DNA of 64,000 bases, from the NCBI RefSeq assembly GCF_907164555.1, contig NZ_CAJQZC010000001.1:620001-684000 (forward strand), read 5' to 3'. The position numbers and the translations under genes are program-made. The DNA comes from Paraburkholderia saeva. Lineage in GTDB: Bacteria > Pseudomonadota > Gammaproteobacteria > Burkholderiales > Burkholderiaceae. Numbering within the stretch: position 1 is the first letter of the stretch; each line of letters opens with the position of its first letter. Under the pieces are notes generated by a model, which saw only the letters and a list, made by a program, of their open reading frames with translations, was not told where the DNA came from and did not search any database. This document shows, piece after piece, positions 26,533 through 35,522 of this stretch.

Positions 26533-27148
26533 GGTGATGATGCGCGTGACCGCAGTTGCTGTGGTCGTGGCCGTCGTCGTGTGCGTGATCGTGGTCGTGG
26601 TCGTGCGAATGACCATGCGCGTGATCATGCCCGTGATGTTCGTCGAACACCTGCTGGGCGATTGCATAGTCTTCGGCGAACGTCTCGTCGTGACCATGCT
26701 TGTGGCCGCCGCCGTACGCACCGGTTTCCGGCTGGAACGGCATCGAAACCTGCTCGACTGTCGCGCCGAGGCGCTTCAGCATATCGGCGAGCACAGGATC
26801 GAATTCGAGCTTCAGAAAATCGTCACCGATTTCGACCGGCGTGTGACGGTTGCCGAGGTGATACGCGGCGCGCGTGAGCGTGACGCGGTCCGGCGCGCGT
26901 ACGTAGAGCACTGCTTCGGCGGCCGCGACGACGCGCACCAGCGCGCCGTCCTGCGCGACGACCACGTCGCCGTCGCGCAGGACCGTACCGCGCGGCATCA
27001 GCAGCGCGACCTCTTCGCCGTTGTCGAGCGTTGCCGCGAGGCGGCTTTTACAGCGTGCATCGAACGCGAGTGTCAAGGTCGGTGCGCGTCTGACGAGCAC
27101 GGCGGCGAGCTTGATGTGCGGTTCGATGCGTTTGTCGATCGTGCGCAT
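26519..27148 (-). CDS. ureE: urease nickel chaperone UreE with long His-rich tail
   Basis: 209 residues. The N-terminal peptide-binding domain ([37 protein letters not shown]) and the metal-binding domain with [12 protein letters not shown] and [19 protein letters not shown] are typical. After about residue 165 there is an unusually His/Asp-rich tail ([18 protein letters not shown] and on to HAHHHHAHR) holding well over a dozen histidines, a nickel store. The tail's codons overlap the ureF start. It lies 7 bp after ureC. Confidence 0.96.
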   Translation of the reverse strand: MRTIDKRIEPHIKLAAVLVRRAPTLTLAFDARCKSRLAATLDNGEEVALLMPRGTVLRDGDVVVAQDGALVRVVAAAEAVLYVRAPDRVTLTRAAYHLGNRHTPVEIGDDFLKLEFDPVLADMLKRLGATVEQVSMPFQPETGAYGGGHKHGHDETFAEDYAIAQQVFDEHHGHDHAHGHSHDHDHDHAHDDGHDHSNCGHAHHHHAHR

Positions 27149-27155
27149 GGGAGCT

Positions 27156-28862
27156 TTAAAACAGGAAGTAACGTTGTGCCATCGGCAGCACGGTAGCCGG
27201 TTCGCAGGTCAGCAACTGGCCGTCCGCGATGACTTCATAGGTTTCCGGATCGACCGTGATCGCCGGCCTCCACGCATTGTGGACCATGTCGGCCTTCGTG
27301 ATGTTGCGGCAGTTTTTGACGGCGACCACGCGTTTGCTCAAACCATAACGTTCAGCGACGCCGGCATCCGCCGCCATCTGCGACACGAACGTGAGCGACG
27401 TGCGCCCCAATGCGCCGCCGCGCGTCGCGAACATTTCGCGGTAATGCACCGGCTGCGGCGTCGGAATCGACGCGTTCGGGTCGCCCATCTGCGCCATCGC
27501 GATCATGCCGCCCTTCAGGATCAGCGAAGGCTTGATGCCGAAAAACGCCGGTTCCCAGAACACCAGATCGGCCCACTTGCCTGGTTCGATCGAACCCACT
27601 TCATGTGCGATGCCGTGCGTGATCGCCGGGTTGATCGTGTACTTCGCGACGTAGCGTTTTGCGCGGAAGTTGTCGTTGCGCGCGGTGTCGCCAGCGAGCG
27701 CGCCGCGTTGCACCTTCATCTTGTGCGCGGTCTGCCACGTGCGGATGATCACTTCGCCAACACGGCCCATCGCCTGTGAGTCCGACGACAGCATCGACAG
27801 CGCGCCGAGGTCGTGCAGGATATCTTCGGCCGCGATTGTCTCGCGACGGATGCGCGATTCGGCGAACGCGATGTCTTCCGCGATCGACGGGTCCAGGTGA
27901 TGGCACACCATCAGCATGTCGAGATGTTCTTCGAGCGTATTGACGGTGTACGGGCGTGTCGGATTCGTCGACGACGGCAGCACGTTCGCCTCGCCGCAGA
28001 CCTTGATGATGTCCGGTGCGTGACCGCCGCCCGCGCCTTCGGTGTGATACGTGTGGATCGTGCGGCCCTTGAACGCCGCGACGGTCGCCTCGACAAAGCC
28101 CGCTTCGTTCAGCGTATCCGTGTGGATCGCGACCTGTGTGTCGGTGTCGTCGGCGACAGAAAGGCAGTTGTCGATCGCGGCAGGCGTCGTGCCCCAGTCT
28201 TCGTGCAGCTTCAGGCCGATTGCACCGGCTGCGATCTGCTCGAGCGCGGGCGCCGGCTGGCTCACGTTGCCCTTGCCGAGAAATCCGAGGTTCATCGGAT
28301 AGCCGTCGGCGGCCTGCAACATGCGTTCGAGATGCCAGGGCCCAGGCGTACATGTCGTGGCGTTGGTGCCCGTTGCCGGACCCGTGCCGCCGCCGAGCAT
28401 CGTCGTGACGCCGCTCGCGAGTGCTTCCTCGATCTGCTGCGGGCTGATGAAGTGAATGTGCGTGTCGATGCCGCCCGCCGTCACGATCAGGCTTTCGCCC
28501 GCGATTACTTCGGTGGATGCGCCAATCGCAATCGTCACGCCCGGCTGGATGTCTGGATTGCCTGCCTTGCCGATGGCCGCGATGCGACCGTCCTTGATGC
28601 CGATATCGGCTTTCACGATGCCCCAGTGATCGAGGATCACGGCGTTCGTGACGACCGTATCGACGACGTCGGCGTGCACGCGTTGCGACTGACCCATGCC
28701 GTCGCGAATCACCTTGCCGCCGCCGAATTTCACTTCTTCGCCGTAGGTCGTGAAATCGCGTTCGACTTCGATCAGCAGTTCGGTATCGGCGAGGCGGATG
28801 CGGTCGCCGGTCGTGGGGCCGAACATCTCTGCGTATGCGCGGCGGCCAATGCGTAGTGTCAT
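27156..28862 (-). CDS. ureC: urease alpha subunit
   Basis: 568 residues, standard length. The nickel-bridging carbamylated lysine is Lys218 (GLKLHEDWG); metal-binding histidines are in [10 protein letters not shown] and [12 protein letters not shown]; the flap carries [22 protein letters not shown] with the catalytic Cys and His. It hydrolyses urea to ammonia and carbamate in the cytosol. It is preceded by ureB (62 bp gap) and followed by ureE. Confidence 0.98.
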   Translation of the reverse strand: MTLRIGRRAYAEMFGPTTGDRIRLADTELLIEVERDFTTYGEEVKFGGGKVIRDGMGQSQRVHADVVDTVVTNAVILDHWGIVKADIGIKDGRIAAIGKAGNPDIQPGVTIAIGASTEVIAGESLIVTAGGIDTHIHFISPQQIEEALASGVTTMLGGGTGPATGTNATTCTPGPWHLERMLQAADGYPMNLGFLGKGNVSQPAPALEQIAAGAIGLKLHEDWGTTPAAIDNCLSVADDTDTQVAIHTDTLNEAGFVEATVAAFKGRTIHTYHTEGAGGGHAPDIIKVCGEANVLPSSTNPTRPYTVNTLEEHLDMLMVCHHLDPSIAEDIAFAESRIRRETIAAEDILHDLGALSMLSSDSQAMGRVGEVIIRTWQTAHKMKVQRGALAGDTARNDNFRAKRYVAKYTINPAITHGIAHEVGSIEPGKWADLVFWEPAFFGIKPSLILKGGMIAMAQMGDPNASIPTPQPVHYREMFATRGGALGRTSLTFVSQMAADAGVAERYGLSKRVVAVKNCRNITKADMVHNAWRPAITVDPETYEVIADGQLLTCEPATVLPMAQRYFLF

Positions 28863-28924
28863 TGTGTGAGTCCGGAAATGGGCGGTGCGATGGGCATTAG
28901 TTTCGATAGCGCGGAATGTGGCGC

Positions 28925-29230
28925 TTAAAGCTTGCCCATCACCTTGCCGTTGAAACCGTAGACGACGCGCTCGCCCGCCAGTTCGACCAGTTCCACGGTG
29001 CGTTCCTGGCCGGGCTCGAAGCGCACGGCAGTGCCCGCTGCGATGTTCAGGCGAAAGCCGCGCGCCGCTTCGCGATCGAACGCGAGCGCCGCGTTGACCT
29101 CATAGAAATGGTAGTGCGAGCCGATCTGCACCGGACGGTCGCCGGTATTCGACACCGTGACGGAGATCGTCGCGCGGCCCGCGTTCAGTTCGTGTTCACC
29201 GTCGTCGATGAACAATTCGCCGGGGATCAT
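28925..29230 (-). CDS. ureB: urease beta subunit
   Basis: 101 residues beginning MIPGELF. Matches the UreB jelly-roll: [48 protein letters not shown], and [13 protein letters not shown]. It packs with UreA and UreC in the apoenzyme. Ten bases separate it from ureA. Confidence 0.97.
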   Translation of the reverse strand: MIPGELFIDDGEHELNAGRATISVTVSNTGDRPVQIGSHYHFYEVNAALAFDREAARGFRLNIAAGTAVRFEPGQERTVELVELAGERVVYGFNGKVMGKL

Positions 29231-29240
29231 GCGGGCTCCT

Positions 29241-29543
29241 TCACGGAATCGGATGGTGGACGGTCACGAGTTTCGTGCCGTCGGGGAACGTTGCTTCGAC
29301 CTGGATATCGGGAATCATCTCCGGCACGCCTTCCATGACGTCGTCGCGCGTGAGGAGCGTCGTGCCGTAGTGCATCACTTCGGCGACGGTCTTGCCGTCT
29401 CGCGCCGCTTCCATCAGCGCCGCCGAAATGAACGCGATGGCTTCCGGATAGTTCAGTTTCAGGCCGCGTGCGCGACGCCGTTCGGCGAGAAGCGCTGCGG
29501 TGAAGATCAGGAGCTTGTCCTTTTCGCGAGGTGTCAGCTTCAT
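29241..29543 (-). CDS. ureA: urease gamma subunit
   Basis: 100 residues from the ATG at 29543; the longer open frame upstream has no homology-like sequence. Family wording throughout: [82 protein letters not shown]. First structural subunit gene of the leftward ureABC group, 160 bp after the inserted solute-binding gene. Confidence 0.97.
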   Translation of the reverse strand: MKLTPREKDKLLIFTAALLAERRRARGLKLNYPEAIAFISAALMEAARDGKTVAEVMHYGTTLLTRDDVMEGVPEMIPDIQVEATFPDGTKLVTVHHPIP

Positions 29544-29703
29544 CGGATAGTTAGAGAGCGAGCCTGCGCCATGACGCAGGCTCTGTTGGTCGGTCAGCGT
29601 TGTCTTACGCTGTGTCGTGCTGCGCATGCAGCGCTGGCGACACATCGCATGCCGCACAGTAACGCCCAATCGCGCAACTTAACAAGCCGAACTAACGCGC
29701 GGC

Positions 29704-30519
29704 TTACAGATCGGCAGGTAGTGCGGCGCCAAACCACTTTTTCGACATTGTGTTAAGTGTGCCGTCCTGTTTAGCGGTGGCAATGGCGGCATCAACCTTT
29801 TGTTGCAGACGCGTTTCGCCCTTGTTCAGTCCGACGAAGCACGGCGAATTCTTGATGACGAACTTCGGCTCCGGACGGCGCGGCGGATTCTTCGCGAGGA
29901 TCGAAGCCGCGACGATGTTGCCCGCGGCGATCAGCTGCACCTGGCCCGAGAGGAACGCAGCGATCGTCGCGTTGTTGTCTTCGAAGCGTTTGATCGTCGC
30001 GTTCGGCGCCATCTGCGAGAGGGCGACTTCTTCGAGCGCGCCGCGTGTCGCGCCCACCGTCTTGCCCGTGAGATCGGCTGGACCGCTGACCTTGATGTCG
30101 GCCGGGCCGAACACGCCCTGGTAGTACGGCGCGTAGGCCGTCGAGAAATCGATGACCTTCTCGCGATCCGGCGTCTTGCCGAGCGACGAGATCACGAGAT
30201 CGACCTTGTTCGTCTGCAGATAGGGAATGCGGTTCGCGCTGTTCACAGGCACCAGTTCGAGCTTCACGTTCATCGATTTCGCGAGCAGCGCGGCGGTGTC
30301 GATGTCATAGCCTTGCGGCTTCATGTCGGGACCGACCGAACCGAACGGCGGATAGTCTTCCGGCACGGCGACCTTGAGCGTGCCGGACTTCGTGATGGTG
30401 TCGAGCGCATCGGCGTGAGCGGCGCCGGCGAAGCAGGCGAGGGCAGGCGAAACCAGCAGCGCAGCAAGCCATGCGCGGCGCGAACGGCGGACGATCGGTT
30501 GGGTCATGTTGTTTTTCAT
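29704..30519 (-). CDS. amino-acid type ABC transporter periplasmic binding protein inside the urease locus
   Basis: 271 residues with a Sec signal peptide (RRSRRAWLAALLVSPALACFAGAAHA, cleaved about residue 37). Family 3 binding protein: SGTLKVAVPEDYPPFGSVGPDMKPQGYDIDTAALLAKSM, VDLVISSLGKTPDREKVIDFSTAYAPYYQGVFG, and KKWFGAALPADL at the end. No cognate permease or ATPase gene lies nearby. It separates ureD from ureABC and has its own sigma-54 type promoter, so it is probably nitrogen-regulated and may bind an amino acid or other nitrogen source. Confidence 0.9.
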   Translation of the reverse strand: MKNNMTQPIVRRSRRAWLAALLVSPALACFAGAAHADALDTITKSGTLKVAVPEDYPPFGSVGPDMKPQGYDIDTAALLAKSMNVKLELVPVNSANRIPYLQTNKVDLVISSLGKTPDREKVIDFSTAYAPYYQGVFGPADIKVSGPADLTGKTVGATRGALEEVALSQMAPNATIKRFEDNNATIAAFLSGQVQLIAAGNIVAASILAKNPPRRPEPKFVIKNSPCFVGLNKGETRLQQKVDAAIATAKQDGTLNTMSKKWFGAALPADL

Positions 30520-30584
30520 GGGCGTGTAGTCCGGCGAACCGGTTCATTGCCGTCGAAGATGCGGCAAGTCGAGGCGCTAACCGG

Positions 30585-30600
30585 AGCAAGCCGTGTGCCA
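30585..30600 (-). promoter_or_regulatory. sigma-54 (RpoN) -24/-12 promoter
   Basis: On the minus strand TGGCAC (30600-30595), five bases, then TTGCT (30589-30585): an exact match to the sigma-54 consensus core with correct GG/GC spacing. It lies 66 bp upstream of the solute-binding gene start at 30519 and points into it and ureABC. Confidence 0.75.
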
Positions 30601-30642
30601 TGACGGTGCAGCAAGGGCGGGCGGTAAGGTCGGTGTAGGGTG

Positions 30643-30690
30643 GCACCAGAACTGGGCGCGTTTGTGGGGTGTGATGCGCCGGTTTGGTGC
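30643..30690 (-). promoter_or_regulatory. NtrC-like enhancer sites upstream of the sigma-54 promoter
   Basis: GCGCCG-GTT-TGGTGC at 30676-30690 matches the NtrC dyad GCACCA-N3-TGGTGC at 10 of 12 positions. A second half-site GCACCA lies at 30643-30648, followed by GAACTGG. They sit about 45-90 bp upstream of the -24 element, a normal enhancer position. The rest of the 355-bp gap 30520-30874 shows no gene. Confidence 0.55.
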
Positions 30691-30874
30691 GTCTTGCGCA
30701 AGCGGTCGCGTGCCGCGGTGGAGCGGCGCCGTGCATCGTTGCTAACGGATGCAATGCGCGCGGAGCGAGGTGCGGGTGGCTGGGTCGCTAACGTGCGATC
30801 GGGCGCGCCTTGTTGCACTGAACCTGCAAGCGATCGGCTGCGTCGCCGCGAGGGCGGCGCGCCATTCCGTTTGT

Positions 30875-31756
30875 TCAGGTTGTCCAGATTCGCAGCGGTA
30901 CAGCTTCGACGCCGTGGACGATGGGTCGCAGGTGCAGCCAGCACTGGGTCAATGCATGCTGCAGCGTTTCCATCGATCGCGACACCGCGCGCACCAGCAG
31001 CACGTTTTCGCTGACGCACGAGGCGGCGGCGCGCAGGGTGTCGTCGAACGGGAGTTGCGCGGTGAGCGTTTCGGCGAGTACATCGTTGCATGCGGGGCCG
31101 ACGGCCCACAGCGTGCCGTAAGCGGGGAAGCCGTCGAGGCCTTGCGCGGAATCGCGCAGCGGATCGGTGGCGGTGAGCTGCGCGCGCTCCAGCCATAGTA
31201 GTTTTCCGTCGCTGCCGGTGATACGCGACACTGCGCGCAGCGTGCCGGCCGACCATCGTTCGCCGGCGGCCTGCCGGCCGAGCTGCGTCGCGTCCCAGCC
31301 GAGGGCAGTGGCGCCCTGTGCGAGCGTCAGCGAGAAGTCCAGGTTTGCGTGTGCGTGGTCGAACACGATGTTGTTTTGCGGGAGCCAGTCGAGCCGTGCG
31401 TTTTCGCCGACGCGGATCGCGATACGTTGCTGCGCCGTGCGTCCATTCGACTTGTACCACTTGGTGGCACCGGGCGTCGTGAGGACAGCGTGCGTGCCGG
31501 CATCGAGTGATACGTCGATATCGAGCCGGTCGCCGCCGGCGACGCCGCCGGGCGGATGCACAATGACGGCGTGACAGACCGCTGGATCTTCCGGATAGAG
31601 AGGACGTTGCACGCGCAACGGACCGTCGTGAAGGCGATGCGAGAGCGTGGTGCGTTCGCTGTGTCGCGTGAAGCCGAGTTCGAGCCGCGCGCGCCATTCG
31701 CGATGAGCGACGGGTTGCGCGCTGGCGAGGGCAGCGTGATTTTCGTGAAGCGACAT
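30875..31756 (-). CDS. ureD: urease accessory protein UreD
   Basis: 293 residues from the ATG at 31756 (MSLHENHA); the longer frame upstream is unlike the family. UreD features: [72 protein letters not shown], and [16 protein letters not shown]. It forms the UreDFG scaffold that docks on the apo-urease. It lies 184 bp after urtE and before the sigma-54 promoter region. Confidence 0.96.
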   Translation of the reverse strand: MSLHENHAALASAQPVAHREWRARLELGFTRHSERTTLSHRLHDGPLRVQRPLYPEDPAVCHAVIVHPPGGVAGGDRLDIDVSLDAGTHAVLTTPGATKWYKSNGRTAQQRIAIRVGENARLDWLPQNNIVFDHAHANLDFSLTLAQGATALGWDATQLGRQAAGERWSAGTLRAVSRITGSDGKLLWLERAQLTATDPLRDSAQGLDGFPAYGTLWAVGPACNDVLAETLTAQLPFDDTLRAAASCVSENVLLVRAVSRSMETLQHALTQCWLHLRPIVHGVEAVPLRIWTT

Positions 31757-31940
31757 CGGGCGGGGGTTCGAAGTGGATGGCGACGTGACCGCGTGGGGCG
31801 GCGGCTTGTCGACGGATTGTACTGCCGCCCGGGCGCAACGACGTGACGTTGACGACGTGCCATTCACCGCGTTACCGGCATGCAGGCGCGCGGAAATGCG
31901 GGCAGCGGTATCGATCGCAGGTTGGCGCCGGTTGCGTGTG

Positions 31941-32633
31941 TCAGACAGCGATGAGTGTGCGGACGCCGTCTGCGTCCATATTGGCGCCTTCGCCGCCGGC
32001 GATGATCTCGCCGCGACTCATGACCCAGTAGCTGTCCGCGATGGCTTTGGCGAAGTCGTAATACTGCTCGACGAGGAGCACGGTGAGGCCCATTTCTTCG
32101 ACGAGCTGGCGCAGGGTGCGGCCGATATCCTGGATGATGGAGGGCTGGATACCTTCGGTGGGTTCATCGAGGATGAGGAGTTGCGGGTCGCTCATGAGGG
32201 CGCGCCCGATGGCAAGCTGTTGCTGCTGACCGCCGGAGAGGTCGCCGCCGCGGCGCGCGCGCATGTCTTTGAGGACCGGGAAGAGTTCATAGATTTTGTC
32301 GGGGATCTTTGACGGGGCTTTTTTGCTGGCGGCGCCGACGAGGAGGTTTTCTTCGACGGTGAGGCGCGGGAAGATGTCGCGGCCTTGCGGCACATAGGCG
32401 AGGCCTTGCGCGACGCGCGCGTAGGTCGGAAGTTTTGTGAGGGGCGTGTCGCGCCAGGCGATGGAGCCGCTTTTTGCCTGGACCGTGCCCATGAGGCATC
32501 TGAGCAGCGTCGTTTTGCCGACGCCATTGCGGCCTAACAGCACAGTGAGTTTGCCGTCCGGCACGGTGAGTTTTACATCCCGGAGGATGTGGCTGCCGCC
32601 GTAGTACTGGTTGAGTCCTGTTACTTCTAGCAT
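31941..32633 (-). CDS. urtE: urea ABC transporter ATP-binding protein UrtE
   Basis: 230 residues from the ATG at 32633. LivF-like ATPase: [19 protein letters not shown], Walker [29 protein letters not shown], signature [15 protein letters not shown], Walker [17 protein letters not shown], and the UrtE-typical C-terminus. Order urtABCDE followed by urease genes fixes the assignment. It is separated from urtD by 840 bp holding a foldback repeat element, unlike the tight packing of urtB-C-D. Confidence 0.95.
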   Translation of the reverse strand: MLEVTGLNQYYGGSHILRDVKLTVPDGKLTVLLGRNGVGKTTLLRCLMGTVQAKSGSIAWRDTPLTKLPTYARVAQGLAYVPQGRDIFPRLTVEENLLVGAASKKAPSKIPDKIYELFPVLKDMRARRGGDLSGGQQQQLAIGRALMSDPQLLILDEPTEGIQPSIIQDIGRTLRQLVEEMGLTVLLVEQYYDFAKAIADSYWVMSRGEIIAGGEGANMDADGVRTLIAV

Positions 32634-32679
32634 TTCGGGTTTGCCTCTAATGGGGTTCTTTTTGCCACAGCGGTTGAAT

Positions 32680-33354
32680 TGCTTTGGCCTTTCCTTGTAT
32701 TGGTGTCGGTCTATTAGCGTCGCCCCTGTGCGGGGCGGCACCTACTTTTCTTTGTCCCCCAAGGGGACTTCCTTCGGGGCGTCTTGCCAAAGAAAAGTAG
32801 GCAAAAGAAAGTCGCTTCGATAACTCATTTCTTCAAGGCGCATCATCTCTGGGGAATGGCAACCCATGAAGTGTCGCCCCCACACATCATGGTGCATGGG
32901 TCCCCGCGCGATTTCGTTCCTCGCACAGCACCGCCCGTGACAAAGCACTCATCCACCCGTCTCCGCTTCGCGTCGCCGACCGGCGTAGCAGCCAACACCC
33001 GCCACCCGCTATCCGCTATCCGCTATCCGCTATCCATTGCCCACTGCCCACTGCCCACCTCCTCCCGGTTTGCCCCAACCGCGACGCACGCAGTGCGAAG
33101 CGGCGTGGATGACTGCCTTGTCACGAACGCGGAATGCGCGCGGGGAGCGATCGCGCGGGGACCTATAGCGTGCGAGGTGCGGGGGTGACACTTCATGGGT
33201 TGCCATTCCCCGCGAGTGACACACCGGGAGGAGACAAGTTTTCGAAGCGCCTTTCTTTTGCCTACTTTTCTTTGGAAGACAAAGAAAAGTAGGTGCCGCC
33301 CCGCACAGGGGCAACACAAATAGACCGACGCGACAACAAGGAAAGGCCAAAGCA
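32680..33354. repeat. foldback repeat element, copy A (675 bp)
   Basis: A large imperfect inverted repeat. The outer 77 bp at each end (32680-32756 and 33278-33354) are reverse complements except for two short patches; the outermost 19 bp are perfect. The arms continue to match inward: 32788-32825 with 33237-33275, a 25-bp identity 32851-32875 with 33187-33211, 32898-32912 with 33150-33163, and 32937-32956 with 33105-33124. CAAAGAAAAGTAGG or its complement occurs four times (32741, 32788, 33261, 33280). It matches copy B at 57193-57831 nearly base for base. Open frames inside are repeat by-products with no domain. It may be a MITE-like element or an RNA-structure element. Confidence 0.85.
33008..33058. 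repeat. 7-bp tandem repeats at the apex of copy A
   Basis: Four exact copies of GCTATCC (33008-33035) followed by three of TGCCCAC (33038-33058). Copy B has only single-copy sequence here, so the apex is the variable part of the element. Confidence 0.85.
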
Positions 33355-33400
33355 GAGACCCAGCCTCGGCACGAAAACCCCAAAATGCGCGCCCCACAAA

Positions 33401-33448
33401 AGGGGCAACATAAATAGACCGACACGACAACAAGGAAAGACCAAACAA
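33401..33448. repeat. partial second copy of the element's right terminus
   Basis: 48 bp matching 33307-33354 at about 43 positions, displaced by 94 bp. Both end in the AAGGAAAG-CCAAA motif. It suggests nested insertion or terminal duplication next to copy A, just past the urtD stop. A poly-purine run (CAGAAAAAAACAAAAAGG) follows, which on the minus strand gives a U-rich tail after urtD. Confidence 0.75.
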
Positions 33449-33473
33449 ATCCAGAAAAAAACAAAAAGGCCCC

Positions 33474-34340
33474 TTACCGCCCAAGGTAAGACTCAATAAC
33501 AGCGTCCTCCCGCTTGACCTCATCAAGCGACCCATGAGCAAGAACACGTCCTTCAGCCATAACAGTAACCCGCCCGGTATCACCAGAAAGCGCCGCAACA
33601 AACTCCATATCATGCTCAACAACCATCATGGAACACGTCCCACGCAACTTGTTAAGCAAAACAGCCAGCTCCATCGTCTCGTCATCGGTCATCCCCGCCG
33701 CAGGCTCATCGAGCAATAAAAGAGCCGGCTGCTGCATCAGCAACATCCCGATCTCGAGCCGCTGCTTCTGCCCATGTGACAACTCCCCGGCCAGCCTGCG
33801 CGCCTCACTCTCCAGCCGGATAAGCGCCAGCGTTTCCTCAATCCTTGCCTGCGCCGCGCCATCCAGCCGCGCCCGTAACGTCGCCCACCAGCCCTTGTCG
33901 GCCTTCATCGCCAGTTCGAGGTTCTCCCACACGGGATGCTGCTCGAACACCGTCGGCTTCTGGAATTTGCGCCCAATCCCGGCGCGCGCAATCGACGGCT
34001 CATTCATCCGCGTCAGGTCGATCGTCTGCCCGAGAAACACCTTGCCGGAATCGGGCGCGGTCTTGCCGGTGATGACGTCCATCATCGTCGTCTTGCCCGC
34101 GCCGTTCGGCCCGATAATGCAGCGCAGTTCGCCCACATCGATCGACAGCGACAACGCATTCAACGCGCGAAAGCCGTCGAAGCTCACCGTGACGTCTTCC
34201 AGATAGAGAATCGCGCCGTGAGATACGTCGATCTCCCCAGGCGTGACGACCCTCCCCGTCGAAGCAACGCCGCTCAACGTGCGACCACCATCGAACTCGT
34301 CAGGCACAGCAAGATCGGGCACCATCGGGTTTTCGTTCAT
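33474..34340 (-). CDS. urtD: urea ABC transporter ATP-binding protein UrtD
   Basis: 288 residues from the ATG at 34340, which shares the A of the urtC stop codon. LivG-like ATPase with Walker A GPNGAGKTT, GRKFQKPTVFEQHPVWENLELAMK (UrtD wording), signature ELSHGQKQRLEIGM in which LSHGQ replaces LSGGQ as usual for UrtD, and Walker B LLLLDEPAAGM. It energises urea import with UrtE. An N-terminal 40-residue extension of low conservation precedes the domain. Confidence 0.95.
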   Translation of the reverse strand: MNENPMVPDLAVPDEFDGGRTLSGVASTGRVVTPGEIDVSHGAILYLEDVTVSFDGFRALNALSLSIDVGELRCIIGPNGAGKTTMMDVITGKTAPDSGKVFLGQTIDLTRMNEPSIARAGIGRKFQKPTVFEQHPVWENLELAMKADKGWWATLRARLDGAAQARIEETLALIRLESEARRLAGELSHGQKQRLEIGMLLMQQPALLLLDEPAAGMTDDETMELAVLLNKLRGTCSMMVVEHDMEFVAALSGDTGRVTVMAEGRVLAHGSLDEVKREDAVIESYLGR

Positions 34341-35521
34341 CACGGCTTCCTCCGCCGTGTGGCGAGTTCAATCAGTCCCATGATTCCATTCGGCAAAAAG
34401 AGCGGCACGAGCACGAATATCGCGCCCAGAAAGAACAGCCAGTATTCGGCGAAGTTCGCTGTGAAAAAACTCTTCGCACCATTCACCGCAAACGCGCCAA
34501 TGATCGGTCCAATCAACGTGCCGCGTCCGCCCACCGCCACCCAGATCGCCATCTCGATCGAATTGCCCGGCGACATCTCGCCCGGGTTGATGATGCCGAC
34601 CTGCGGCACATACAACGCACCCGCAATCCCGCAGAGCACGGCCGAAATGGTCCACACGAAAAGCTTGTACGCAAGCGGGCTGTAACCCAGGAACATCAGT
34701 CGCGTTTCGCCATCGCGCACCGCGGTAACGACGCGGCCAAGCTTCGACGTCACGATCGCCCGCGCACCAATGAACGACAGCACGAGCACCGCAAACGTGA
34801 TCAGCAAGAGGGCAGTGCGCGTACCCGGATGCGTAATCGGAAAGCCTGCAATGCGCTTGAAATCGGTGAAGCCGTTGTTGCCGCCAAAACCGGTTTCATT
34901 GCGGTAGAACAGCAGCATCGCCGCAAACGTCATCGCCTGCGTGATGATCGACAGATACACGCCCTTGACCCGCGAGCGGAACGTGAAGAAGCCAAACACC
35001 CACGCAATCACCGCCGGCACGAGCACGACCAGCAGCAGCGCGTACCAGAAGTGCTGCGTGCCTTCCCAGTACCAGGGCAACGCGTGCCAGTCGAGAAACA
35101 CCATGAAGTCAGGCAGGTCGCTGCCGTATTTACCCTCGTGGCCAATCGCGCGCATCAGATACATACCGATCGCGTAACCCCCCAGCGCAAAGAAGAGCGC
35201 GTGCCCGAGACTCAGAATGCCGCAGTAGCCCCAGACAAGATCGAGCGCAAGCGCTGCGATCGCATAGCACATGAACTTGCCGGCCAGCGTCATCGCATAC
35301 GCGGACAGATGGAACGCGCTTGATTCCGGCAGCACGAGCGCCGTGAACGGCACGCCCAGCCCGATGACGATGATGAGCGCGATCAGCGCCTGCCACGCAC
35401 GGCGCGACAGCAGCGCAGGGCGCGGCGGCAGGCCGAGCGCGAAGCCGGACAGCGCGGCGCGTGCGTCGGGCGAGTCCGAACCCGCCGGCGAAACCGGAGC
35501 GGAAGAAGTCACCGATGTCAT
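34340..35521 (-). CDS. urtC: urea ABC transporter permease UrtC
   Basis: 393 residues. LivM-type permease with about ten membrane segments: ALALDLVWGYCGILSLGHALFFALGGYAIGMYLM, GVYLSIITQAMTFAAMLLFYRNETGFGGNNGFTDFK, and VGGRGTLIGPIIGAFAVNGAKSFF. The long insert with PDFMVFLDWHALPWYW is characteristic of UrtC. It starts one base after the urtB stop and its stop overlaps urtD. Confidence 0.96.
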   Translation of the reverse strand: MTSVTSSAPVSPAGSDSPDARAALSGFALGLPPRPALLSRRAWQALIALIIVIGLGVPFTALVLPESSAFHLSAYAMTLAGKFMCYAIAALALDLVWGYCGILSLGHALFFALGGYAIGMYLMRAIGHEGKYGSDLPDFMVFLDWHALPWYWEGTQHFWYALLLVVLVPAVIAWVFGFFTFRSRVKGVYLSIITQAMTFAAMLLFYRNETGFGGNNGFTDFKRIAGFPITHPGTRTALLLITFAVLVLSFIGARAIVTSKLGRVVTAVRDGETRLMFLGYSPLAYKLFVWTISAVLCGIAGALYVPQVGIINPGEMSPGNSIEMAIWVAVGGRGTLIGPIIGAFAVNGAKSFFTANFAEYWLFFLGAIFVLVPLFLPNGIMGLIELATRRRKP

Positions 35522-35522
35522 C

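Noticed and set aside
33008..33058. Possible CRISPR array
   Set aside because: The units are 7 bp with no spacers and no cas genes nearby; it is a simple tandem repeat.
32742..33623. Several open frames inside foldback copy A, some repeated identically in copy B (for example the 68-codon frame at 32742-32948 and 57255-57461)
   Set aside because: They overlap each other in many frames, have no domain, and are identical simply because the DNA is repeated; the palindromic structure explains them better than coding.
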